Assembly (NCBI GenBank): GCA_902478645.1
Contig: CABSLV010000009.1
Coordinates: 3,960-67,959 of the forward strand
From: an uncultured Flavobacteriales bacterium
GTDB lineage: Bacteria > Bacteroidota > Bacteroidia > Flavobacteriales > UBA1820
DNA length: 64,000 bases
Direction of reading: 5' to 3'
Shown here: positions 30,408 to 39,827 of the stretch, in pieces
How the letters are laid out: every line of letters begins with the position of its first letter
How positions within the stretch are numbered: position 1 is the stretch's first letter
The notes under the pieces: model-generated
What the model was told of the DNA's origin: nothing
Databases searched by the model: none
The model's input: only the letters and a program-made list of their open reading frames with translations
Translations under genes and position numbers: made by a program

Positions 30408-33200
30408 TCAATCCTGCCCGCGGGGCACCCAGCGCAGATTCAGCACCAGCGTCCGCCCGGCTTCCACCGGGATCGGATCTCCCAAAAGGCACATCTGCTC
30501 CGACTGCAAGACTCCGACCGAAGCCCGCTCCAAACGATCCACCTCCCAACGTTCGATACCCAAGGCCGCAAAGTCGAACTCCGGAACGAACGACTGCTCC
30601 ACCGAGGAGGTATTGCGACAAACGACCACCAACCGATCCGCCAACCGATAGGCCGACACGCGGATGAACGGATTGGATACGCGCACCGGAGAAGCCCCCT
30701 CGCTTTCGGGATAAAAACACACGTCATCGCCCTCCAGACCGAGTTCCTCGCGTGCCTCCCACAATGCCTTGATCCACGAAAGGGAAAGACTGTCCGAGAA
30801 CACTCCGTACGCCGCCTGCCCACAGGACAGACCCGCCAACACGTCCCCGGACGACGAAGGCGCAAGGCCATACTGCGGCAAGCCCCCCAAACGAGCCAAA
30901 CGCTCCTCCCCGGTGGTTTTCCCCAAGGTATCAGGCACCACCACCGCATCGATCCACGGAGCATGGCCCAGCAGCGAAGCGTCGAAGCCCTGCTCGTACC
31001 ACAGCACGGTCAGCGGCTCTCCTGTTGCCGTGCGCCGCAACGAATACTCCGGCAAGCGAAGACGATTGACCGTCTCGTCGGACAACACGACCCCTTGGAC
31101 GCTTCTGCCGCGCAGGACTTCATCATAGAGGGTGTCCATCGCCGCACAGAACGACTCCTGCGGAGCGAAATACCACGTCCGCCCGGCATTTTCCCGGGTA
31201 AATGCATAACCCAGCGAAGCCAGTGCCCGCGCCGGGAATCCGTCGGCAGGCAGCGCAGAGGGACGCAAGTAAGGAAAGATGCCGACTCCCGCAGCCCACA
31301 AACTGTCCGCCCGGCGGCCGTTGCGACCTTCGAGCAGGCGAAGGGGCTGTGCGACAATGAGGCCGTCCGCCCGTCCTACTTCCTCTACCCGGGGAAGGGT
31401 ATCGCCCTCCACCCACAACAGACGATGTCCATCGGCATTCCCTGCCGTATAACCCATCGGCAGCATCTGCATGGAGCACTGCAGGGAGATACTCTCGCCC
31501 GCCTGCATGCGCAGTGGGCCGCTGCCCACGATGAGCCCCGGACGAGCCGCCTTGTACAAGGTAACCGTAGCCTCCGGCAAACGGTAAAACACGTTAGAAG
31601 TATCGGGATCGACCGTGACGAATACGCCACCATCCTCCCCGCCGATCCAAAGCCCTGAAAACCCTTCGGAAGGGTGCCGGCTGACCACCTGCCCGTCGGC
31701 TACGCAAACCGTATCGTAACAAGCCAGCCCCACCTGCTCGGAAAATCCGGCTTCGAGGGTGATGTTGCGAAAATCGATCCCGGAGAGTGCCTGCACCCTC
31801 ACATCGTAATGGATCTTCCCGTAAGCCGACAGGCTGGCCTGCAGCCGGACGTCCATGTCGTGCGTACGGACGCTTCCTTCCCAGAGTTGCACACCGCCTT
31901 CCCGGCGGAGAAAGCGCAGGTCGCGCACACCGATCTTCCGGGTGCCGTTCGGAGTGGAGAACACCAGCAGCATCGGCACATCCAACAGAGAAGCCTGCCC
32001 GGTGTAGAGTTGGATGGGGAGGGCCGTTTCGGGATTGATGGCCAGCATGTTGTTCCCGCTGCTCACCAGATACCCCTGCGACATGGTCACCGGGAAACGG
32101 GGATTGAGGGCCAGGTTCGTCAGCGAATCCCGCCCGGACTTCTGCTCGATGCGCGAGAGGAAATCCGCCCGGCGGCTCGCCGCCGGATCCGGCACAGCAT
32201 CCTCCACCCGTAGGGTAAACGGGACATCGCGCGCCGTCCCGCCTCCCTCTATCCGCAGCGAAAGGTCGTAGTTGCCCGCCGGCGTATCGGTCGAGGTCTC
32301 GACGACGGCCCAGATGCTGCGCAGCTCCCGGGGCGCGATCGACTGTTCCTCGCCCCCCACCACCCGCAGGGAAATCCCCGCGCTGGGAGCCGATGTGTAG
32401 CGCACAACGAGGGAACACGGGACGCTGCCCGTGCCGACCACACCCACCTGCACCAGGGCTTTCTCTCCCACCGATACCCGAACGGTGTCGCCCACGGGCT
32501 TCGTTTCGGTCTTCCGGCCGAATATCCGGGAAAAGAACCCGCCGGAAGCCGGGGCGTCGTCCAAGGGAACAGCCCACAGGAGCGGGAGACGGTTTTCCCC
32601 GTTCAAGGGATAACGTTCGGGGACGAAATACGCGCGAAAGGCATCACCCGCCGCACGCGAAAAGTAAGCGTCCGCTTCGGTGGTTGTCGCGCAGACGGCG
32701 TAAGGGTCGTCCGAGGGGAGATCGCGCCATTGTATCTGGAGGGTTTCCGCCTGCGGGAAACGGATAAAGTCGGGATAATTCTCCGGGCGGTGTTTCCGGG
32801 TCCAGACAGCCCGGGAGAAGGCCCGGTCGGAAAGGTCGGCGTACGGCGCTCCATAGAGGATGTAATTACCGGCCGAGAGGGCTTCGAAGGCGATCACCAG
32901 TCGGTCGGGAGAAATTTCCCGAACATAGACATTGGCTACCCGCTGCCCGTCCGAGGCCCGATACACCGCCACACGCCGCAAGGCTTCCTCCGCCTTTTCC
33001 ACCGGAAAGTCCGAGGGCATGCGCCACACCACGTCGGCACGCACCGCCCCAGCGGGACGGGCGACGTACACATACGCCCGCACCGACGCCATGGGCTCCA
33101 CCCAAGGGGCCGCGGGTTGTGCCCCGAGGGAGATCGAGGAGAAAAACATCAGGAACAACCCGGTGAAAAATCGGGTGCGGGATTTCTTTTCTTTCAACAC
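30408..33200 (-). CDS. Large secreted protein, possibly glycoside-hydrolase-like
   Basis: 930 residues. Signal peptide about 1-27 (FFTGLFLMFFSSISLGAQ). The mature N terminus is beta-rich (SVRAYVYVARPAGAVRADVVWRMPSDFP). Around 260-350 there is a CARDB/Ig-like segment (LRSIWAVVETSTDTPAGNYDLSLRIEG). The middle includes GFSGLWIGGEDGGVFVTVDPD, reminiscent of the W-I-G-x-E-x-x-G element in GH123_N/DUF6067-type proteins, and the end is a beta domain (RVSAYRLADRLVVVCRNTS). No catalytic acid pair could be assigned, so the glycosidase link is weak. It is periplasmic or outer-membrane exposed and has no sus genes nearby. Confidence 0.55.
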   Translation of the reverse strand: MLKEKKSRTRFFTGLFLMFFSSISLGAQPAAPWVEPMASVRAYVYVARPAGAVRADVVWRMPSDFPVEKAEEALRRVAVYRASDGQRVANVYVREISPDRLVIAFEALSAGNYILYGAPYADLSDRAFSRAVWTRKHRPENYPDFIRFPQAETLQIQWRDLPSDDPYAVCATTTEADAYFSRAAGDAFRAYFVPERYPLNGENRLPLLWAVPLDDAPASGGFFSRIFGRKTETKPVGDTVRVSVGEKALVQVGVVGTGSVPCSLVVRYTSAPSAGISLRVVGGEEQSIAPRELRSIWAVVETSTDTPAGNYDLSLRIEGGGTARDVPFTLRVEDAVPDPAASRRADFLSRIEQKSGRDSLTNLALNPRFPVTMSQGYLVSSGNNMLAINPETALPIQLYTGQASLLDVPMLLVFSTPNGTRKIGVRDLRFLRREGGVQLWEGSVRTHDMDVRLQASLSAYGKIHYDVRVQALSGIDFRNITLEAGFSEQVGLACYDTVCVADGQVVSRHPSEGFSGLWIGGEDGGVFVTVDPDTSNVFYRLPEATVTLYKAARPGLIVGSGPLRMQAGESISLQCSMQMLPMGYTAGNADGHRLLWVEGDTLPRVEEVGRADGLIVAQPLRLLEGRNGRRADSLWAAGVGIFPYLRPSALPADGFPARALASLGYAFTRENAGRTWYFAPQESFCAAMDTLYDEVLRGRSVQGVVLSDETVNRLRLPEYSLRRTATGEPLTVLWYEQGFDASLLGHAPWIDAVVVPDTLGKTTGEERLARLGGLPQYGLAPSSSGDVLAGLSCGQAAYGVFSDSLSLSWIKALWEAREELGLEGDDVCFYPESEGASPVRVSNPFIRVSAYRLADRLVVVCRNTSSVEQSFVPEFDFAALGIERWEVDRLERASVGVLQSEQMCLLGDPIPVEAGRTLVLNLRWVPRGQD

Positions 33201-33336
33201 ACGTCTGTTTTTTTGTCTTCGAGCCCCGAGCGGCTCTCTCCGGCTGTTTTTTTGAATTTCAAAAGTACGGACTTTTCCCCGGAACGGGGCAAAAAAAGGC
33301 GCTTTTAAGTCCCGGGGCGAAAAGTATCGCGAAAAA

Positions 33337-33368
33337 CTTGCATATTCGACAAAGCAAACGTATCTTTG
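33337..33368 (+). promoter_or_regulatory. Promoter of rplU-rpmA
   Basis: CTTG (33337-33340), 20-bp spacer, TATCTTTG (33361-33368). It implies a leader of about 50 nt before rplU. The rest of the 33201-33425 gap shows no gene. Confidence 0.75.
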
Positions 33369-33425
33369 CCGTCCCGAAGAAAGGGGAAAATTTCATTGTT
33401 CAACAACACATACAAACCGTTACAA

Positions 33426-33737
33426 ATGTACGCAATCGTAGAAATAGCGGGGTTTCAGTACAAAGTACAAAAAGACCAGTATGTCTATGTCAATCGCCTG
33501 GCCGGCGAAGTGGACAGCGCGGTAACCTTCGACAAGGTGCTGCTGGTGGCCGATGACAAAGACGTAAAAATCGGCACCCCGACTGTATCAGGCGCAAAGG
33601 TAGAGGGCAAGATCCTCGAGCACCTGAGAGGAGAAAAAGTTCTGGTATTCAAGAAAAAACGCCGCAAAGGCTACCAAACCCTCAACGGACACCGTCAGTA
33701 TCTGACCAAGGTCCTGATCAGCGACATCGTGGCTTGA
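33426..33737 (+). CDS. rplU: 50S ribosomal protein L21
   Basis: 103 residues from ATG 33426, the start that gives MYAIVEIAGFQYKVQKDQYVYV, the standard L21 N terminus. GTPTVSGAKVEGKILEHLRGEKVLVFKKKRRKGYQTLNGHRQYLTKVLI is the conserved RNA-binding C-terminal half. It binds 23S rRNA in the large subunit. rpmA follows after 52 bp, the universal L21-L27 order. Confidence 0.97.
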   Translation: MYAIVEIAGFQYKVQKDQYVYVNRLAGEVDSAVTFDKVLLVADDKDVKIGTPTVSGAKVEGKILEHLRGEKVLVFKKKRRKGYQTLNGHRQYLTKVLISDIVA

Positions 33738-33789
33738 GAAAAAAGCCCGGGAACAAATTCGTCTAACCAAAAAAAAACAGAGATAAGAA

Positions 33790-34053
33790 ATGGCACACAA
33801 GAAAGGTGTCGGTAGTTCCAAGAACGGTCGTGATTCGGAAAGCAAGCGCTTGGGCGTGAAGATCTTCTCCGGAGAGGCTGCCGTAGCCGGCAACATCATC
33901 GTACGCCAGAGAGGCACCAAACACTACGCAGGACAGAACGTCGGCATGGGACGCGACCACACCCTGTTCGCCAAAGCGGACGGAGTGGTTACCTTCCAGA
34001 AAAAGCAGGGCGACAAGTCTGTTGTCAGCGTAATCCCCGTAACGGAAGCCTAA
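33790..34053 (+). CDS. rpmA: 50S ribosomal protein L27
   Basis: 87 residues. MAHKKGVGSSKNGRDSESKRLGVKIF is typical; the N terminus reaches the peptidyl-transferase centre. It starts directly with M-A-H-K-K, so the N-terminal cleavable extension known from Firmicutes L27 is absent. GTKHYAGQNVGMGRDHTLFAKADGVV is conserved. The operon ends at a strong terminator. Confidence 0.97.
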   Translation: MAHKKGVGSSKNGRDSESKRLGVKIFSGEAAVAGNIIVRQRGTKHYAGQNVGMGRDHTLFAKADGVVTFQKKQGDKSVVSVIPVTEA

Positions 34054-34080
34054 GGGCGCCGTTATCGCTTTAAAATAGGC

Positions 34081-34114
34081 AAAAACCGGAACCGACCTGT
34101 CGGTTCCGGTTTTT
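34081..34114 (+). terminator. Terminator after rpmA
   Basis: AAAAACCGGAACCG (34081-34094) pairs with CGGTTCCGGTTTTT (34101-34114), T-run continuing to 34116. Confidence 0.92.
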
Positions 34115-34203
34115 TTGTGCCCCGGAGAAACCATATGACCGGTGCGGACAAAGCCCCCCTACGCTTGCCCGCAGCCGCACGATTCTTCAAAATAAAATCC
34201 CCC

Positions 34204-35286
34204 TTAAAAATCGAACTTCAACTGCCGCACATAGCACACCGGAGCATCCGGCAAAGAGTTCGACACGCTCAAACCCAGCAGGCGCACCGGCCTATCACCC
34301 AACTCCTCTCGCGCCTGTGCCAACAACCGCTTGGCCAGCGGGAGAATATCGGCTTTCGTTTCAAAAGCCTCCCGACGGGTCACGCTTCGGGTGTGCTGGG
34401 AAAAATCGGCAAACTTGATCTTGAAAGTCAACGTCGAGCCCCGAAATCCGCTGCGGGCGATCCTCCCTTCGAGGTCGAGCACCACGTGGTACAACTCGAT
34501 GAGTAGTGCAGCGGGCGTATCGACATCCTGCTCCAAGGTATGCTCGCACCCCACCGACTTACGGATGCGCGCCGGTTGGACCGCACGCAGGTCCACCCCG
34601 CGGGCAAAGTCGTAATACACCCCGCCCTGCTTGCCGAAATTGCGCAAGAGAAAGTCGCGGCTGCACTCCCGCAAATCCTTCCCCGTACGGATACCCAAAG
34701 CGTGCATTCGCCGGGCTGTTACTCGCCCCACGCCCCAAAAATCCTCCACAGGCAACCGATCGATGAACCATTGCGCACGGTCGGGATGGATGGTGCACAG
34801 ACCATCGGGCTTGCGGTAGTCGGAGGCTACCTTGGCCAGAAATTTGTTGTACGACACCCCGGCCGAGGCCACCAGGGACAATTCCTCCCGGATACGGGAC
34901 TTGATCTGCCGGGCGATCTCCACCGCCAGTTCGATCCCCGGTTTGTTCTGCGTTACATCCAGAAAAGCCTCGTCGAGCGAGAGGGGCTCCACCACGTCGG
35001 TGTACTGATGAAAAATGGAACGGATCTGCAGCGAAACTTCCTTGTACACCTCCATCCGCGGGGGTACAAAAACGAGCGAAGCACACAATTCGCGCGCACG
35101 CATGCACGACATGGCCGAACGCACTCCGTACCGCCGCGCGGCATAACTGGCGGCGCAGACCACCCCGCGTGGCTGTCCGCTGCCCACCGCGATGGGCAGA
35201 CCGCGCAACTCGGGATGATCCCGCTGCTCGACCGAGGCGTAGAAGGCATCCATGTCGATGTGGATGATCTTGCGAAGCGGTTCCAT
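34204..35286 (-). CDS. dinB: DNA polymerase IV (Y-family)
   Basis: 360 residues from ATG 35286, the start that gives MEPLRKIIHIDMDAFYASVEQRDHPELRG. Palm/finger motifs: GVVCAASYAARRYGVRSAM, EPLSLDEAFLDVT (catalytic Asp-Glu), and SYNKFLAKVASDYRKPDGL. An HhH region follows (FWGVGRVTARRMHALGIRTGKDLRE), then the little-finger domain to the C terminus. It does error-prone translesion synthesis. A -7 box TATCTTTG (35313-35306, minus) lies just upstream, leaving a very short leader. No LexA-type box was recognised. Confidence 0.95.
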   Translation of the reverse strand: MEPLRKIIHIDMDAFYASVEQRDHPELRGLPIAVGSGQPRGVVCAASYAARRYGVRSAMSCMRARELCASLVFVPPRMEVYKEVSLQIRSIFHQYTDVVEPLSLDEAFLDVTQNKPGIELAVEIARQIKSRIREELSLVASAGVSYNKFLAKVASDYRKPDGLCTIHPDRAQWFIDRLPVEDFWGVGRVTARRMHALGIRTGKDLRECSRDFLLRNFGKQGGVYYDFARGVDLRAVQPARIRKSVGCEHTLEQDVDTPAALLIELYHVVLDLEGRIARSGFRGSTLTFKIKFADFSQHTRSVTRREAFETKADILPLAKRLLAQAREELGDRPVRLLGLSVSNSLPDAPVCYVRQLKFDF

Positions 35287-35435
35287 AAACTCTCCTCCGA
35301 TGTAGCAAAGATAGCAAAAGCCGGACGCTGTGCCCGCCCCCCTTCTCTGCCATGACGCATGTCCGTAAAAAACATTCGCGCCGTTTTTTGAAAAAACGGC
35401 GCGAACGAAAATGCTCGGAAAGCGATCCGTGAGGA

Positions 35436-35750
35436 TCAATCCTTTTCGCAGAGCAGTTTGTAACCTTTACCCCGGACATTGGCCAGTTGCACATTGGTGT
35501 CCTGTCCCAGATATTTGCGCAACTTGGTGATGAATACGTCCATCGAGCGGGCGTTGAAGAAGTCGTCGTACCCCCAGAGTTTCTTGAGGATAAACGATCT
35601 TTCGACCAACTCGCCCATGTTTTCGCAGAAGATCAGCAAAAGCTCGGCTTCCCGGGTGGTGAGTTTGCGGCTCTCCCCTTCGAAGGTCAGCGTGCGCTTG
35701 CGGAAATCGAAAACATAAGCGCCGATCTTGAATTCTGTTTGCATGTTCAT
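35436..35750 (-). CDS. Stand-alone winged-helix DNA-binding protein (OmpR/PhoB C-terminal type)
   Basis: 104 residues containing only the effector half of an OmpR-class regulator: FKIGAYVFDFRKRTLTFEGESRKLTTREAELLLIFCENMGELVERSFILKKLWGYDDFFNARSMDVFITKLRKYLGQDTNVQLANVRGKGYKLL. The sequence is closest to the RprY branch of Bacteroidetes regulators. No receiver domain precedes it in any frame, so it cannot be controlled by phosphorylation in the usual way. It is upstream of dinB on the same strand (149-bp gap). A -7 box with an overlapping palindrome lies upstream, suggesting autoregulation. Confidence 0.85.
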   Translation of the reverse strand: MNMQTEFKIGAYVFDFRKRTLTFEGESRKLTTREAELLLIFCENMGELVERSFILKKLWGYDDFFNARSMDVFITKLRKYLGQDTNVQLANVRGKGYKLLCEKD

Positions 35751-35828
35751 GGCACTTCTCCTTTATTTTGATTATTGATTTTTTACAACACTCTGTTTCT
35801 CCCTGCGGGAAGGGATATTTTTCGGTTA

Positions 35829-35852
35829 CAAAGTTAATTCTATTTAATAGAA
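35829..35852 (-). promoter_or_regulatory. Promoter with palindromic operator candidate
   Basis: On the minus strand TAACTTTG (35836-35829) is a -7 box. TTCTATT-T-AATAGAA (35838-35852) is a palindrome with 7-bp half sites lying in the spacer between -7 and -33, a position where a bound dimer would block RNA polymerase. The remaining gap to 36035 holds a near-consensus box TATCTTCG (35977-35984) for the plus-strand DUF2723 gene. Confidence 0.55.
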
Positions 35853-36035
35853 GAAATAAAAAAATAGTCCTAATTTTTCGCAAGGCGACTTGCTGCTTCT
35901 GTTAATTTTTTCATAAACAGTCCTCCTCGCCCGCAGGAAAAGTCCTCACTCAGACGACAAACCGAAGGATTTTCCCTATCTTCGCACTCGAAAAACAGAC
36001 CAAACACACACCGACAAACATCTTCGCAGACGCCT

Positions 36036-39000
36036 ATGAAATTGCCCGCCCTCTCCCAAAAAAACATCAACATACTGGCCGGGTGGCTGATGTTCGCCAT
36101 CGGTTCGCTGGTATACATCCTCACCACCGAGCCTACCGCTCCGCTGTGGGACTGTCCGGAATATACGGCTACGGCCGTTAAACTGGAAGTAGGACACCCC
36201 CCGGGAGCACCTCTGTTCCAAATGATGGGCGCGGTGATCTCCAACATGTTCGACGTAGATCCGACCCGTATCGCCTTCATGATGAATGTATTCGCCTGTC
36301 TTGCGGGCGGAGTGGCCATCATGCTGCTCCTGTGGGTGATCACCTATTTCGGGAAACGCATCGTCGGGAAAAACTGGGGAGAACTCTCCACCCCGACTTT
36401 TGCCGCAGTGATCGGCAGCGGTATAGTAGGTTCGGCTGCCATCCTGTTTTCCGATACGTTCTGGTTCAACGCCACTGAAAGCGAAGTTTACTCCCTGGCC
36501 AATACATTTACGGTACTGGTCTTCTACTGCGCCATCCGTTGGGCGGACGGCTTCGGACGACCGCGCAACAACAAATGGCTGATCCTGATCGCTCTGCTGG
36601 TCGGACTGGCACCGGGCGTACACTTCATGGGTATGCTGGGTGTTCCGGCCGTGGTGATGATCTACTATTTCAAAACAACGGAAAAGAAGATCACCACCAA
36701 GCGGTTTATCCTGGCCAACCTCGTGGCAGCGGCCATCCTGGTGCTGATCTTCGGGGCGATCTTCCCGTTCCTGATCAATTCGTTCGGGGCGGCCGATATT
36801 TTCCTGGTCAATACTCTGGGAGCACCGTTCCACACGGGGACCATCCTGTGGGCCGTACTGCTGACGGGAATTTGCGTATTCCTGCTTTGGTGGAGCCGCA
36901 AGAAAGGTTGGCTGGCTGTCAATACGACCGTTTTGGCACTCATGTTCATCGTCATCGGATTTTCCTGCTATCTGATGATCCCTATCCGCTCGAATGCCAA
37001 TACACCGATCAACGAGAACAATCCTTCGACTTCGGCCGGGCTGGATTACTACTTCTCCCGCGAGCAATACGGATCTTCCCCCCTCCTCTACGGACCGTCC
37101 TACAACGCGCGTCCCGATATGTCCGACCCGTACATCATCGGCGATCCGATCTATGAGCCGGACAACGAAACAGACCGGTACGAAGTGGTGGATCACGGGC
37201 TGTCGATCCGTTTCCTGCCTCAATACATGAACCTGTTCCCCCGCGTATCGAACGACCGGCCGGACTATGCGAAAAACTATCAGACGCTCACCGGTCTGAA
37301 GGAAGGCGAGGTTCCTTCGTTCGGCGACAACCTGTACTTCTTCCTAACCTACCAGTTAGGCTACATGAACATGCGGTACTTCCTGTGGAACTTCGCCGGC
37401 CGACAGAACGACTACCAGGGCAACGGCGAACCCTACAAAGGCAACTGGATCTCCGGCATTGCTCCGCTCGACGCCATGCGCCTGGGGCCGCAAGACGCAC
37501 AGGCGGACTACATGAAGGACAACAAGGCGCTGAACAAGTACTACTTCCTCCCGCTCATTCTGGGACTCATCGGACTGTACTTCCACTTCAAGCGCAAAGA
37601 TCAGGATGCCTACGCCACCTTCCTGTTTTTCCTGATCACCGGCGTGGGCATCACCCTGTACACGAACAACCCTCCGTACGAACCGCGTGAACGGGATTAC
37701 GCCTTGGTTACCTCGTTCTGGACCTTCGGCGTATGGATCGGTTTGGGCGTGCTGGCGCTGTACACTTGGCTGAAGAAATACGTCGCCCAGCGGCAGAAAC
37801 TGACCTTGAGTTTAGGCATCAGCGCGATCTGCCTGTTGGCCGTGCCGGTACTGATGGCTTGTCAAAACTGGGACGACCACGATCGCTCCACCCGCACTAC
37901 AGCCCGTGCCGTGGGACGGGACTACCTGTCCAGCGTGGGCAAAAACGGGATCATCGTTTCCTACGGGGACAACGACACTTTCCCGCTGTGGTACATGCAG
38001 GAAGTCGAAGGATACCGCACCGATGTCCGCGTGGTAAACACCTCGCTGCTGATGTGCGACTGGTACATCGACCAGATGCGCCGCCAGTTCTACGACAGCC
38101 CGGCTCTGCCGCTTTCCCTGCCGCAGAAGATGTACAAGGGAAAGACCAACGAAACGGTTTATCTGAACGACGATCCGTCCAACCCTTTCCGGGACAAAGA
38201 ACTGGACATCAAGACGTTCATGGACCTGATCCGTTCGGGACACCCCTTGTTCCGACAGGAGGACATGTTCGGCCAGTATGACGCCTTGCTGCCTACCAAC
38301 AAGATTTCGATCCCGGTAAACAAGGAAAATGCAGTCAAATACGGCCTTGTCCGCCCGGAAGAGGCTCCGTACCTGGAGGATTCGCTCCACATCACCATCG
38401 GAAATCCTGCGCGGGGCAACTCCATCGACAAAAAGACCCTTGCTTTCCTGGACTTCCTCTCCAACTATCAGTGGGATCGTCCGATCCATTTCGGGCTGGG
38501 TTCTGCGGCCAATCCGGCGACGAACATGTTCGGATTGCAGGACTACATGATCCTTGAAGGTCTTACCTACAAACTGGTTCCCGTCAAGATCTCCAACCTC
38601 GATGCCTGCGACGGCGACCGTTCCTACCAGATCATCACCCAGGAATGGGAATTTGGCGGCATGGACAACCCCAAGACCTATCTTTCGGAAGCCGACCGCC
38701 GCACCGCCACGCATGTCCGCTCGGCCATCAATTTCGCCTCACGCGCTCTGATGCTCGACGGAGACACCGCACGGGCTCGGGAATTGCTGAACCTTTCGGT
38801 CGAAAAAATGCCGGCCAACCGGTTTGAACCGAACTACTACGTGATCGAGACCATCAAGCTGCTGTACGCCGCCGCAGATCCACAGACGGCCGACAGCCTC
38901 GCCCGTTACGAGTTCGACCAACTGGAGAAAGACTTGGTGTACTTCTACTCCTTCCCGAATCGGCTTCGGATGAATGTATATTCCGATGCCCGGACGGACC

Positions 39001-39134
39001 TGATGCTGTACAACCTGTTGCTCTCCTATGTCGAAAAGAACAATCCGGAACTTTTTGCCGAGAAAAAAGAATATTACGAAAAACTTACGGCAGCGTTCGT
39101 ATCGCTGTACCCGTTCGTGATCCGAAAAGAATAA
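36036..39134 (+). CDS. DUF2723 polytopic membrane protein (TMEM260-like glycosyltransferase family)
   Basis: 1032 residues. It starts NINILAGWLMFAIGSLVYILTTEPTAPLWDCPEYTATAVKLEVGHPPGAPLFQMMG; the D-x-x-E in the first loop and the G-H-P-P-G-x-P motif are the DUF2723 signature and resemble GT-C transferases. About ten to twelve membrane helices fill residues 1-600, and a soluble C-terminal domain faces the periplasm. The human homologue TMEM260 is a protein O-mannosyltransferase, so a role in Bacteroidetes protein O-glycosylation is plausible but unproven. A deacetylase and a HAD phosphatase gene follow within 8 and 4 bp. Confidence 0.88.
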   Translation: MKLPALSQKNINILAGWLMFAIGSLVYILTTEPTAPLWDCPEYTATAVKLEVGHPPGAPLFQMMGAVISNMFDVDPTRIAFMMNVFACLAGGVAIMLLLWVITYFGKRIVGKNWGELSTPTFAAVIGSGIVGSAAILFSDTFWFNATESEVYSLANTFTVLVFYCAIRWADGFGRPRNNKWLILIALLVGLAPGVHFMGMLGVPAVVMIYYFKTTEKKITTKRFILANLVAAAILVLIFGAIFPFLINSFGAADIFLVNTLGAPFHTGTILWAVLLTGICVFLLWWSRKKGWLAVNTTVLALMFIVIGFSCYLMIPIRSNANTPINENNPSTSAGLDYYFSREQYGSSPLLYGPSYNARPDMSDPYIIGDPIYEPDNETDRYEVVDHGLSIRFLPQYMNLFPRVSNDRPDYAKNYQTLTGLKEGEVPSFGDNLYFFLTYQLGYMNMRYFLWNFAGRQNDYQGNGEPYKGNWISGIAPLDAMRLGPQDAQADYMKDNKALNKYYFLPLILGLIGLYFHFKRKDQDAYATFLFFLITGVGITLYTNNPPYEPRERDYALVTSFWTFGVWIGLGVLALYTWLKKYVAQRQKLTLSLGISAICLLAVPVLMACQNWDDHDRSTRTTARAVGRDYLSSVGKNGIIVSYGDNDTFPLWYMQEVEGYRTDVRVVNTSLLMCDWYIDQMRRQFYDSPALPLSLPQKMYKGKTNETVYLNDDPSNPFRDKELDIKTFMDLIRSGHPLFRQEDMFGQYDALLPTNKISIPVNKENAVKYGLVRPEEAPYLEDSLHITIGNPARGNSIDKKTLAFLDFLSNYQWDRPIHFGLGSAANPATNMFGLQDYMILEGLTYKLVPVKISNLDACDGDRSYQIITQEWEFGGMDNPKTYLSEADRRTATHVRSAINFASRALMLDGDTARARELLNLSVEKMPANRFEPNYYVIETIKLLYAAADPQTADSLARYEFDQLEKDLVYFYSFPNRLRMNVYSDARTDLMLYNLLLSYVEKNNPELFAEKKEYYEKLTAAFVSLYPFVIRKE

Positions 39135-39142
39135 CCGCGCCG

Positions 39143-39823
39143 ATGCACTTCTACCCGCTGAAAGTCTCCCGGCTCACCCGCTCGCTGCTGGGGCACATCG
39201 TTTGGAAGATGGACCCCGGAAAGCGGATCATCTACCTGACCTTCGACGACGGACCGGTACCCGAGGCAACCCCTTGGGTGCTGCGCCGCCTGGAGGAGTT
39301 CGGAGCAAAGGCGACTTTCTTTTGCGTAGGGCACAACATCGACAAACACCCCCGGATATTCGACCGTATCCTCCGTGGCGGGCACACTCCGGCCAACCAT
39401 ACGTACAACCACCTCAGCGGCTTCAAATGCTCCGTCGAAGAATACATGGAAAACGTCTGGAAAGCCGAACGTCTCACCGGGACGCGCCTGTTCCGTCCCC
39501 CATACGCCCGGATCACCCCCGAGCAATACTCCATCCTGCGCAAGACCTTCCGCATCGTGCTGGGCGATGTCATTGCCGGGGATTTCGACCCCTCACAGGA
39601 CGTGGAATACCTGAGGCAGAACCTGCTCACCAACCTCGAAGACGGTTCGGTAGCCATCTTCCACGACAGCATCAAATCCATCCCCCGGACCAGCGAATTG
39701 CTCCCGGCAGCCCTGCGGTATTTCTCGGACCTGGGATACAGCTTCCATGCCTTGCCTGCCGGAGACCTGCTCGAAGGCGCAGGGAGTGAATCTTCGACAG
39801 GACTGATCCTGAAAAACGCCTGA
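39143..39823 (+). CDS. Polysaccharide deacetylase (NodB domain)
   Basis: 226 residues. NodB motifs: LTFDDGP (Asp35, Asp36), GHTPANHTYNH with metal-ligand histidines 86 and 90, FRPPYAR, and late VAIFHDSIKS with the catalytic-type His. It is expected to remove N- or O-acetyl groups from a polysaccharide. No convincing signal peptide is seen, though the N-terminal HFYPLKVSRLTRSLLGHIVWKM is basic and could associate with membrane. It lies 8 bp after the DUF2723 gene, in the same operon. Confidence 0.88.
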   Translation: MHFYPLKVSRLTRSLLGHIVWKMDPGKRIIYLTFDDGPVPEATPWVLRRLEEFGAKATFFCVGHNIDKHPRIFDRILRGGHTPANHTYNHLSGFKCSVEEYMENVWKAERLTGTRLFRPPYARITPEQYSILRKTFRIVLGDVIAGDFDPSQDVEYLRQNLLTNLEDGSVAIFHDSIKSIPRTSELLPAALRYFSDLGYSFHALPAGDLLEGAGSESSTGLILKNA

Positions 39824-39827
39824 TACC

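Noticed and set aside
29736..31658. 640-codon open frame antisense to ompA and the large secreted protein
   Set aside because: Low-complexity Pro/Arg-rich translation typical of an antisense shadow.
36036..39823. DUF2723-deacetylase-HAD operon as a capsule locus
   Set aside because: No glycosyltransferases of the usual families, Wzx/Wzy or polymerase genes are present.
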